From Pseudocercospora fijiensis CIRAD86 (Eukaryota > Ascomycota > Dothideomycetes > Mycosphaerellales > Mycosphaerellaceae), in the NCBI RefSeq assembly GCF_000340215.1, contig NW_006921540.1:2241431-2305430 (forward strand): a stretch of 64,000 nucleotides of DNA, given 5' to 3'. Shown piece by piece: positions 11,271 to 21,856 of this stretch (within the stretch, counting starts at the first letter, position 1; every line of letters begins with the position of its first letter). The position numbers and the translations under genes are program-made. The notes below the pieces were generated by a model. That model was not told where the DNA came from and made no database searches. It saw nothing but the letters and a program-made list of their open reading frames with translations.

Positions 11271-11475
11271 AATCGGAATCGAATAGGAATTAAATAGGAA
11301 TCGAATAGGAATCGAATAGGAATCGAATAGGAATCGAATAGGAATTAAATAGGAATCGAATAGGAATCGAATAGGAATCGAATAGGAATCGAATAGGAAT
11401 CGAATAGGAATCGAATAGGAATCGAATAGGAATAGAAAAGGAATAGGAAAGGAATAGGAAAGGAATAGGAAAGGA
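11271..11475. repeat. 11-base minisatellite, AGGAATCGAAT unit
   Basis: About 18 tandem copies of an 11-base unit, mostly AGGAATCGAAT, drift on the right to AGGAATAGGAA. Some units carry AGGAATTAAAT. The open frame on the minus strand here is only the translation of the repeat. The same kind of unit recurs, inverted and more degraded, at about 17,150-18,000. Confidence 0.9.
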
Positions 11476-12030
11476 ATAAAAGACAAAGCAGATTTCTATA
11501 GCTTTAGATAACTTTAATAACTAAAAAACTTATAAATCTAAAACTAGATACGCCTAGTAAGTATAAAAGTAGAAGTATATATAAGTTAAGGCTTAGCGCT
11601 ATAATTTTATAAGCTATAACTAAGTAAATAAATTGCTTTAATAAAACTCTTAAAAAATTCTAGTACAATTTAATTAGAAATTATATAGAAACTAAATAGG
11701 TCTAGAAGGCAAATATAATCCTAGCTTTACTTCTAACTAGATACTACTAGAGTAGTTCTAGGTAGAACTAAGTAGTAGATCTAATTCTAGATATAATAAT
11801 ATCTAGTAGTGTTTTTATATAGGTATATATCTAGTATATAGGGCTATTTTATTAGTAATCTATATTCGTTTTTTAGAGGAGTATATTTTAGTACTATCTA
11901 TATCCTACTTATATTCTAATTACTCTCGCTACTAGGATTAGTACTATTATTAAAGTAGATTAATATTTTTCTTTTAATTAAACTACGTCGTATAATTTTA
12001 ATATAATAATATCTTCTATATAGATAGATA
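11476..12030. repeat. AT-rich degenerate sequence
   Basis: TpA-rich, CpG-poor sequence between the minisatellite and the LINE tail. It carries no open frame and no recognisable element. Its composition matches the LINE rather than the MULE, so it may be RIP-mutated 3-prime flank of the LINE insertion. Confidence 0.4.
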
Positions 12031-15000
12031 GATATTTCATTCGCCTGTTGTAGTGCCTTTCGGCCTATGCAGGTCTGTTTCTATGTATTGTTTTAGGTAG
12101 GAAACCAACTTAGTTGGTAAAAACCTCTCTCCTGTCCTATTTATAAGTATTAATCTTCCTCGTTTCCTTATTTTCCTTCCTCTAGGGTATACTAGTGTTA
12201 TAGTTGTTACCCTCTAACTACCTTGCCTGCTGCCCTACCCTTCTTTCCCCCTCTTCTTCCCTCCTTCTTATCTACTCCTTAGTTTCCCTTACTAGTGCGA
12301 ATTGTTGTATAAATCCCTATTTAATAATCCACTTTACTATCCTCTTTAGGTCTTCTTTACTCTAGATTAGCTTGTCGTATTCCCTTTCTATTGCTTTTAG
12401 TCTCTAATCACTTCTACCTTCTAACTATTAAGGGCAGACTAGCAGCATATACTTAGGGTTCTAAGATTGGTAGCTATATTAGTAAGCCCTACTTTCAATT
12501 CTTAGGACGTTTCTTCTAAATAGGTAAGATCTGAGTCCAATATATTTAGATCTAATTTAGATAGCTAGGCTTGCCTCGGCCCTATTTAGGTCCTTATAGA
12601 GCTAGTAGTTGTATTAACTAAATTTAATTAGTGCCTTTAGGGTTCCTAGTCTAACTTGTGTTTTGTTCTATTCCTACTCCTATAGGTATCTAGCAATTGA
12701 TTCTGCTAGGCTTTGTTTCTCTCCCTTTAGCTTATCTTCCTTTAGCCTTACGTTTAGTCCCTAAAGCTCTTTCTCTAGCATTTCTCTTATTAAGACTCTA
12801 TATTGCTCTAGGTCTTTGACTTTCTAGGGAGTTATTTATAGTCTATCTCGCCTCCTAGTCCTAATGTACTAGGCTTTTATCTTGTCTAGTGCCTTTTAGA
12901 TAGTCTATTAGGCTAGGTATTCTATTGTCTTTGCTATATATTGGTATCTTAGTCCCTTAAAGTATTGTTTAACTAGTAGGATCCCTAATTCCATTTCCAC
13001 TACCCTTATTAGTATAGTTTTGTATACTCCTAGGATTTTCTTTAGGCTTTGGGTTTAGGACCTGCTAACTAGTTGCTTAATCCTCTTTAGTGTTTTCTCC
13101 TAGGCTGTCTATATCTATACTCTATATAGCATTGCTAGCTTAACAATTGCTTTGTATATAACTTTGGCTTTCTCGAACGTAGCCCCCTATATAGAGGCTA
13201 TAAGCCTATTAATGGATTGTATATTAGTATCTGCCCTCTGCTTTGCCTTCTTTACTTATAGTCCCTAATTCAGTTTTAGATCTAGCTAGATCCCTAGTAC
13301 TCTAAGCTCTACTAATAGTTGGGTTTCAAAGCCTTAGATAGTAATTGATTGCTTTATATTATAGGTTGATTTAGCCTTACTAAAGTAGATGAGCTAGTAC
13401 TTTTCTAGGGAGAATTTTACTCTATACCTCCTTGAACTTTTCTCGAACTCCAAGTACTTCTCTTCTAGGATCTTGTANNNNNNNNNNNNNNNNNNNNNNN
13501 NNNNNNNNNNNNNNNNNNNNNNNNNNNNNNNNNNNNNNNNNNNNNNNNNNNNNNNNNNNNNNNNNNNNNNNNNNNNNAGGAGTAGGTCTACTATAAAGAT
13601 AAGGAAGAGGATTAGGGAGAGTGTTAATCCTTAGGGGATTCCCCTTTTAGTTAGTATTAGGTCTGATTTGAATTTACCTAGAATGAGCTATGTAAATCTT
13701 TTCTATAGGAAGGACTAGATAAATTAGACTATCTAGTTTGGTATAGCTTTCTGTTCGAGTATATATAGGAGCCTTTTATAGGATATATTGTTAAAGGCTC
13801 CTAAGATGTTAAGGGAGAGGAGGGTTGCTACCTAGTTTTAACTATAGTGCTAGATATACTTGATCTGTTCTATAATTAGTTCTATAGCTGTTAGTATTAA
13901 CCTCTTCTTTCTTCCTCCTATCTAGCCTTTAGGAAGGATGTTCCTTTCCTCGGCAAAGGTTATTAGCCTTTTAGCGATAATTTTTTCTAGCACCTTGCCT
14001 ATTATATTGAGTAGGGCTATTAGTCTATAGGCCTTAAGCTATATATAGTCTTCCTTCTAGGGCTTCCTTAGTACTACTATTAGGGACTTCCTAAATAGTC
14101 TTAGGTAGTGTCCTAGTGCTAGGCTTTATAAAAAGATATTAGCTAGTGCTAGGGCTAGCCCCTTCCTATATGCTTTTAGAAGTTTGTTGTAGATCTTGTC
14201 TTCTCCTAGTGCCTTATTGCCTAGAATTTTCTTTAGGATCCTTTTAATAGTTTCGGGTTTGACCTAGGTGTCTCTTAGTGTGCCTAGTAGTAGAGTCTCT
14301 TATTCTTTCTCCTTTATATCTAATAGGTCTACTTGTACTTTTCTATAGAAGAAGTATTAGCCTAGGGCTCTTGCTTTCCCTTCTATTATAGTCTATATTT
14401 GTCCTTATTAGTCTATAATGTCCGGGAATTGTAGTAGTATATCCTTATCCTATTTAGGTCTCCTTACCTATTTAGCTATCCTCTATATCTCCTCTAGTTT
14501 CTTTACAATTATTCCTATTATAGATCTCTATTCTTGCATCTTATCTTTCTTAATCTAGATCTTCTTTTCTTAGTAGGCTTTATTATAGTTGTCCTATGCT
14601 TCCTAGGTATAGGTTTGTGTCTACTACCTCCTAGCCTTCCTTGCTACTTTAACCTTCCTTATACACTTACTAGTCTAGTATAGTTGCTAGTATAGTAAAT
14701 GTTTCTTTGCTAGGGTATGCTTTCTAGCCGCCCGTTTTAGGATTCCTATTAGTTCTTCTACTGCCTTATTAATATCCTCTAGCCTTAGTAGGTACTTTGT
14801 TAAGAGTTCCTCTAGTTTTAGGTCCCTTTCTAGTTCCTCCCTAATCCTGCCCTATTAGGCACCTTTCTAGTTAAGCTTCTCCTCTAGTTCCCTTTCCTAA
14901 TTAGCTTAGATATTTAGCTCAATCTGTACCGGGAAGTAGTCTAATAATTCTTCTAGTTCCTAGTTGACCCTATATCTTATAATCCTGTTCCTAATCTAAT

Positions 15001-16930
15001 GTAATATAAAGTATAGGTCTAGTGTACTGCTACTTCCTCTTGCCTCCTAAGTAATTAGTCCCTTTAGGGTAACAATTTCCATTCCTTCCCTCTCTAATAT
15101 ATTAATTAGTCTTCCTGCTAGGAAGTAGTAAGCTAGGGTAAAGTCTAAGCCCTAGAGGGGGTAGTAGAGGTTGAAATCCCTAAGTAGGATTTAGTAGGTA
15201 TTCCCCTAGATAACTCTAGGTAGTCTTTCTAGGGTTTTTAGTTAGGTACTGCTTCTTAAGTCTAGTAGTAGGTTGTATATATAGTAGACTTAGAGTGTAC
15301 CTTAGGATGTCTCTATTTGAACTAATATTAGGTCCCTATCCTCCTATAGTATAGCTTGCTAGGTTTCTATATCTATCTCCTTACTAATATAGATGTATGT
15401 CCTTAGGGCTCCCTAGTTATAGATAATTAGGTAGTATCTTAGGTCTTTGACTATTGCTAGTCTCTTTATATATAGGTTAAGCTAGGGCTCTTAGATTGCA
15501 ATAATGTAATGTTCTTTTAGGTTTAGTGCTTAAAGGAAGCTCCTCTATACCTTGTCTTTGCTCTTATTGATATTGTACTATATAATATTTAGTAATGTTA
15601 CAATGTTTATTAGGTTTTATCTATATCGTTTCCCTATAAGTTTTCCTTTAGTCTTCCCTTACTTTAGACTAACATTTAACTAAGCTTTATCTACCCTACT
15701 TCCTTTCCTATAATATTAAGGTATCTTAGTCTCCCTAGTTGCTAGTGACTCTCTTGTGCTAGTAAGGCCCTAAATGTGAACCTATTATCTTGTCTAGACC
15801 TCTTTTATAGTACTTAGCTAGGTTGCTTCTATACCTAGCTGCCCTAGCTTGTTGTATATCTTTTTAGTATATTGATTCTAGCTTCCTTTGCCTTCCTAGC
15901 TGCCTGTATTCTTACTAGGCATTCCTTCGCCTAAGAGGGGTGTCTTTTAGTGTAGTATATATATCTTGCTTCTCCCTTATATGCTTTGCATTCTTTAACC
16001 TAGTAATCCCCTATATAATAGGAGTAGGTATTAGTTGTCTTTATACACTTAGCTGCTAAGTGTCTATAGTGTTGACATTTAAAGCACTATATTATCCTAT
16101 AGTTGCTTCTGTGTATCTCTGTTTCTAATCTTTTAAAGTCCTAGAATAACCCCTAGTCTAGCACTATATTAGCTTGCTCTATACTCCCTATCTAGATAAT
16201 TAGGGAAGACTGCTTCTTAGTCTCTTCGATTTTCCTTTTAATCTATACTACTTTTGTAATCTTTAGGCCTAGGTATATAGCTTGGTTTTGTCTCTATAGG
16301 CTCTTAATATCCTGTTCTTCCTTAAAGCTTCTTGTTATACTATAGGCTATAATTATAAATTGCTATTAGGAGACCTTTGCTGTTTTCCCTATCTTAGTTG
16401 TCTATTCTTTTTGTGTTTCTAGCTTCTTTTTGTCCTGCTCTTATACTATAAATAGCTTAATTACCCCTTTACCTTCGTTCCTAGCCCTAATCACCTCTTT
16501 AACTATAATTCTTTCTATAATCTCTTTCCCTATAAGTCCTTAGATTTCCTTTTACTCCTATAGGTCCGTAATATAGACTCTAACTACTATCCTTAGGGGT
16601 TTTAGTGCCTCCTAACTAGCTACTGCTGCCTAGGTGCGGTAGTTTAGGCTTGTCTCCTGTTGTTTCTTCGTAATCTTTGCTATAACTGTATTAGCTACCT
16701 TTGTAATTACGTAGCTTGCCTAGTTGTAGATTGCTTTTAGTCCTCTAAGGAGTTCTAAGATTATCATCCTATATACCCTCTTAGGGATTCTTCTATCTTC
16801 CGCCTTTAGTACCTCCTCTGCCCTAGTATATAGTACTTTCTATTCGTCCTCCCTTCCTTCTTAACTATCCTCCCTTCGTCTCTAATTGTTCGCTGCTATT
16901 TTTTCTCTTTTGCTAATATCTTCTATATAG
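12030..16930 (-). mobile_element. RIP-killed Tad1-type LINE retrotransposon
   Basis: Read on the minus strand, domains follow the LINE order. A gag-like region lies at about 16,900-15,950 with a surviving CCHC knuckle at 16086-16045 (CFKCQHYRHLAAKC, spacing CX2CX4HX4C). An apurinic-type endonuclease (EEP) region lies near 15,600-14,930. The reverse transcriptase spans about 14,600-13,380 and includes a GIPxGLTLSLILF block at 13,645-13,590, followed after the gap by the thumb-like KFSLEKY.LIYFSK segment. RNase H-like or C-terminal sequence follows to about 12,200. The 3-prime end is near 12,030. All frames are broken by stops. CpG is almost absent and the plus strand is strikingly poor in CpA while keeping TpG. 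Confidence 0.8.
13478..13577. other. Assembly gap of exactly 100 N
   Basis: One hundred N, the conventional placeholder for a scaffold gap of unknown size. It falls in the LINE reverse transcriptase just downstream of the GIPxG block, about where the catalytic FADD/YVDD box should be, so neither the box nor the real length of the element can be judged. Confidence 0.98.
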
Positions 16931-18118
16931 GTAAGCTATTTAGTTATTTTATTTAGTACTTAGCTAAGTTTTTCTAAAATTCTATATAAATCCTTTCTAA
17001 ATTCTTTCTATTCTATTTTCTTTATATTCTATTCGTATTAGCTACTATAATTATTTTTTATTATCCAAATAGTTAATAGTCTCTAAGTCTAGTTAGAGAA
17101 AGTCTTAGTAATTAGCTAATGTAATTTTTAAATATAGCTAATCTACTAGCTAATTAGTTATTTTAGTATTTAGCTAAACTATTTCTAAAATTCTATCCGA
17201 ATCCTATCTTAATCCTATCTAATTCCTATCCGATTCCTATCCGATTCCTATCCGATTCCTTTCTAAAATCTTTCTAAGTCCTTTCTAAATTCTATTTTAA
17301 TCCTAGTCGAATTCTTTTCGAGTCCTATTAAATTAAATCTTATTCGAATCTAATTCGAATCCTATTTATTTAGATTTAATTTGTATTTAATCAAGTTCTA
17401 TTCGAATTTTATTTAATTTCTATCTAAATCTATTTTCAAAACTCCTCTAGATTTTTAAAATTCTATTCTATTTACTTTCTATTCTATTTATATTCTATCT
17501 ATATTCTTTTTATATTCTATTTATATTCTATTTATACTAGCTACTATAATTATTTTTTATTATTAAAATAGTAGTTAATAGTCTCTAACTCTAATTAGAG
17601 AGAATCTTAGCAATTAGCTAATATAATTTTAAAATATAGCTAATTTAGTAGGTAGCTAAACTATTTATAAATTCTATTTAATTCTTATCCGATTCCTATC
17701 CGATTTCTTTCTTAACCGTTTTTTTAAAAATACTATATTAACTCTATTTAAATTCTATTTAATCCCTATCTAAATCCTTTCCGAATCCTTTCCGAATCCT
17801 TTCCAAATCCTTTCCGAATCCTTTCCGAATCCTTTCTAAATCTATTCCGAATTCTTTCCGATTCCTAACCGATTCCTTTCTAAATTGTTTTTTTAAAAAT
17901 ACTATATTAACTCTATTTAAATTCTATTTAATTCCTATCCGAATCCTTTCCGAATCCTTTCTAAATCCTTTCCGATTTCTTTCTAAATCCTTTTAAAAAA
18001 TCTTTACCCTTTAGTAATATTATAGAAGTAAGATAATTTATTTCTTATAAAAGTTTTATTTAAATTCTATTAGAACTATAATAAACTTACTAAATGGTTT
18101 CGCATTCCAATTAGATTT
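16930..18118. repeat. Degenerate minisatellite and duplicated AT-rich blocks
   Basis: Many imperfect copies of CCTATCCGATT-like and CCTTTCCGAAT-like 11-base units occur, the reverse complement of the unit at 11,271-11,475. Two diverged copies of a roughly 150-base AT-rich block start near 17,043 and 17,535 (each contains ACTATAATTATTTTTTATTA), and a shorter GTTTTTTTAAAAATAC block appears near 17,720 and 17,890. The zone is layered tandem duplication then blurred by mutation. It carries no coding signal. Confidence 0.75.
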
Positions 18119-18152
18119 AGCCTCGGCTAACCCCCTGTTATTTTAGAGTTCC

Positions 18153-18170
18153 TGACCACCGCGGTGGTCA
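18153..18170. repeat. Perfect 18-base palindrome
   Basis: TGACCACCGCGGTGGTCA reads identically on both strands. It lies about 40 bases outside the left end of the Fot1-type transposon in GC-richer sequence. It could be a relic end of an older element or a protein-binding site; nothing further supports either. Confidence 0.85.
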
Positions 18171-18211
18171 GCTCGGCGATTTTGGTAGTCAGACCGGCGC
18201 TGCTCTCCTTA

Positions 18212-21200
18212 TCCGGGGTTGCGTTAGCCCACTTCACCCCTCGCCCTAGCTCGGGGATTTAAGCCATACGTAAAATCGCACTTTCCTAGTAGGCTATACG
18301 TAAAACTCGACACTACGGTATATTGTAGAGCATATAAGCCGGGAAATTGATGGTGAGTGCGATTACGGTTAAGAAGAAGGCATATTGCGACCGTGTGTGT
18401 CAAATTAGACTATATAGACCTGCTGTTTAGACCTGCTGTTGCTACGCTATTGACGACCTTCGCGTATACGCCGCGCTAACTATATAATCGACCACTTTAT
18501 AAGTCGGTCTATATGTCCTTGTTTCCACCTCTTGTTAGCTGTATTGAGTGTCTTCTTCTAGCTTAATGGGGTTGTCCTTATAGCTAGCGACCTCGCCTCG
18601 ATAACGGCTAGTTTTCTTCGGAGGCTCGTAGAAATAGCGCTTCCGCTATACCGACTCGTAACGACGGCGAGGGTGTATTAAATGAGGCCAAAGTGTAGTG
18701 TATAGACCTTTATTAAGTACCGCCTTATCTTGTTATAACTAGTCGAGTCGAGTATTAGGCTCTTGCGCGAATAGGCCGTTCAATCGTCGCTTAGGCTTAA
18801 CGTTAGTCTACGTTAGAAGGTCGCTTTCGTCGTGATTACAAGTGCGGCTCGGCAGAGACAGTGTTATTGTCGGACTCTAGGTATAGGTAATGTCGCCGCC
18901 CTCACTCGTTGCAGTATAGCGCTTATAATCGCTAAGAATGTTGGCGTACGGATTACTAGTCTTCTTTAAGGTAGAGGTGTTGTCGGAAGTGAGAAGGCGC
19001 TTATCGAAGACACGTTGTAGTAGCTTATCGATAGGTTGTAATTGAACGTCTAACCACTTAGTCTTGCTATTGTTATTGAAGACAACACGGAAGGCCTTAC
19101 TACACTTCAATCGATAGGTGCGCGCCTTGTTATAGGCCCCCTTAGCCTCGCGGAGCATCTTCTAGTATCTATTATTAGCTAGGTCCTTATCTTGCTAAGT
19201 GAGTTGTGAGCGCAATTTATTAGCCTCGATAGCACCTGCTCGAATGAGCCGATTAGGCTGTTCCTTCTGCCGCTTCTTTGCTCGTTTAACAACGCTCGTA
19301 GACTAGTATTTACGCTTGTATTCTTCACCCTTATAGATGGCCGCATCAACTAATATATTATACGCCTCTTCTGCTTGTTTTGTAGGTAACGAGGAAAACG
19401 GGTTGAATGATAGTAATATACCCTGCGGGGCTGTCTTTAGATAAGAACGTCGGAAGGCCTTGCGGGCTTCTATAGCACTGCGAGACGCCTTAATCGTACG
19501 AGGGCTAGTCGTGGTATTAAGGAGCTATTGTAGCAATTCGGGGGTCGGTGTTCGCTAAGGCGGTAGAGGCGGTAATAATAGCAGACCTTAAGCAATTAGG
19601 TTTTCGAGATCCCTAATATAGTAGCGACGGTTAGCGAGATACTAGCCTTCCGGATCGATAATAGTAGGCTTAGTAGAACGTTCTTCCTCAACCGACGCGA
19701 TATGCTCCTGCTAAGCCGCCTCCGCTATTGCTAGTAATTCCTTATGCCGGGCCTCCTCCTATACCAATTCGCCCTTAATTACTTGCTAGTTCCAGTTATA
19801 GTTAGTAGCTCTATACTGATCTCGAATATGCTTATAAGGAACCTCCCTATTGAGTGGGAATATGCTAGTCTTCCGGAATGCCGACCTTATGTTATAGGAG
19901 GTGAATGTTTTAGCCCGAATAGCTAAGAGGGCCTCGACAAACTTAGGTATTCTAAACTCGCTAACTCTACGGTATGTAGCGTCCAATACCGCTTGCCTAT
20001 ACCTCAACTTATATACCTAGAAGAGGACAACATCTAAAGGCTGCATAAAGTGTAAGGTGTGTGGTTGTAGGCCCTATAATTGGATCTTATGTCGCTTTGT
20101 AAAGGCTACAAACTCCTTGAAGCAATAAGAGCCGTAGTTGTCGCATAGGAGCACCCTCTATTCTTCTAGATCTTTAGGCCTCGTCTTCCGCTTAAACTAG
20201 CGGATATAGTGCATTGCGGTGTCGTCAGTTATATAGCCAGACTTATTAATAGTGATCAAGAAGTTGTCCTTACCTAAGAACGAGGGCGTTAGTTAGCAAG
20301 CGAGTAACGTTGTTATTGCCTTAGGCAGTTGCCTTACCTTCTTTTAGCACCTACCGCTCTTAAACTATTACACCTTTGACAATCAACTAATAATCTATTA
20401 CCTTACCGAAGGCGTTAACGGTCTCGACGACAGTTACGTGCGTACGGTTACTGTTACACTCGGTCTAGGCGCGCCGCTTCGTGTCTATTGTAACGATATA
20501 CTTATTGCTACCAATTCCAATCCGGAAGCTAGTCTCGTCGAAATTCTATAGGTTCCGCGGCTTTATACTAAGTCGCCTTATTATAGCCTCGAAGCGGTTA
20601 AACTAGCCCCTTATCGTCGAAGGGTCGTAAGCCTCTTTACGCTATACCTCGATAGGTTTGGACTTGACTTTACTAAGTCTATAGCGCTTAAGAAAGCGGT
20701 CCGCCCAATCTACGCTAAATAGTAGTATTGTATCCCTCGAAACCCCTTCTAGTAGCAGGCTTACTAGCATCTCTATCGCTATAGTAGCGATTAACGCTAC
20801 CGGTAGGAATATGCCTATTGCGTCCCTCTCTCGATAATAATCCGCTAGAGCTAGCTCTTGAGACTTATCTAGCTTAGTGTTCGTCTAAGGACGATTGAAT
20901 AGCGATCTACGGCCCCTTAACCGCTAGTAAATACGATAATATAGGCTAGTTGCTTTCTCACTCTTATAAAGCGCTCGAATACTAACCTTCTTATTATCCG
21001 ATTTAGCCTCTAACTCGCGGTACCTCGAAACGACTCGATCTACTACCCTCTCTGCCCTCTCCGTCTTAGTTAACCGCTCGGCTCGCACCCTCTTTACGTT
21101 TTTACCCTTATTACGCCCTATACCGAGTTTTGTATACGATCCGTATAGTGAAACATAAGAAACAGGAGGAATATACGCTTTAGAATAAGGTGGACGCGCC

Positions 21201-21437
21201 TGCCAAGGATTACATAAGAAATAGCGACAGTGAGGTCTACAGCTACTACACACTCGGATAACCTTACTAATACGATATTTAGACTCGCGGTTCAATACTG
21301 TATAGACCTAGATACCTATATAGGACTGGAACATCGACAGTATCGAGTTTTACGTATGGCCTACTAGGAAAAGGCGATTTTACGTATGGCTTAAACCCCC
21401 GCGGTAGCGGGTGTGAAGTGACTGACGAAACCCCGGA
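18212..21437 (-). mobile_element. Fot1/pogo-type DNA transposon, full length but inactive
   Basis: The 3,226-base element starts TCCGGGGTT and ends AACCCCGGA-like, with inverted repeats of about 100 bases (18212-18312 and 21341-21437) and TA on both sides (18210-18211 and 21438-21439), the target duplication of Tc1/mariner-pogo elements. Shared inner blocks of the ends are CCATACGTAAAATCGC and TACGTAAAACTCGA. The minus strand carries one long dead transposase frame. A deletion derivative with the same ends lies at 59518-60038. Confidence 0.9.
18877..21295 (-). pseudogene. Pogo/Fot1 DDE transposase, broken
   Basis: The frame runs on the minus strand from about 21,160 (true start unclear) to 18,877. 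Recognisable parts are a basic N terminus with a helix-turn-helix-like segment (VSIRALYKSEKATSLYYR), NFDETSFRIGIG near 20,545 with the first catalytic Asp, LLCDNYGSYCF near 20,150 with the second, a QPLDVVLF block near 20,050, and the C-terminal IRSAFRKTSIFPLNRE block near 19,860. Stops are TAG, few in number. A frameshift lies between about 20,545 and 20,142. Damage is much lighter than in the MULE and LINE, so this copy is younger or was less exposed to RIP. Confidence 0.85.
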
Positions 21438-21856
21438 TATTATGGATTAGGCTCGGGCGGAAAGTGGCGAGGTGCAGAGTGCAGAACGAAACACTGCCAA
21501 GACGAACATTCCTTAGCGCAGGATGTAGCATGTCCAATGATCGATCGTGCTTGTGATTTGATCTGGTCAAAGGAGGCTCCACTGGCACTCAGAGCAGGCA
21601 GCCTCCACTCTACGGAGCTATTCTAGCAGGAAACACCTCCACCTTCACATGAGCGGGTGGAACCAGTGCATCATGTCAGAAACGACTCCACCTCCGCTAT
21701 GAATCATGATATGCAATGACTTCAACGCGCACATAACGAGATATAGGGCAACACAGACGGTCGGCAATCCTACTGCCACGAGCTTCAGATATGCCACACA
21801 AGCACGCTGAGCCAAGGAAAACAGCACGACCATGGTCCATGTCTATCTTGCCCATG
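21438..21856. other. Flank between Fot1 element and Hsp70-like gene
   Basis: Composition returns to normal at the right end of the transposon. Short minus-strand frames (62-66 codons) have no domain signature. The end of the Hsp70-like transcript probably lies here. Confidence 0.4.

Noticed and set aside
11271..11475. CRISPR-like regular repeat
   Set aside because: Units are contiguous 11-mers with no spacers, in a eukaryotic genome.
11244..11486. Minus-strand open frame of 80 codons with Phe/Ser/Tyr/Ile/Pro repeats
   Set aside because: Pure translation of the 11-base minisatellite.
7160..21437. A Starship-type giant element with the MULE-like frame as a captain
   Set aside because: The frame shows transposase/SWIM-like blocks rather than a tyrosine recombinase signature, there is no cargo gene set, and the block contains separate elements of other classes.
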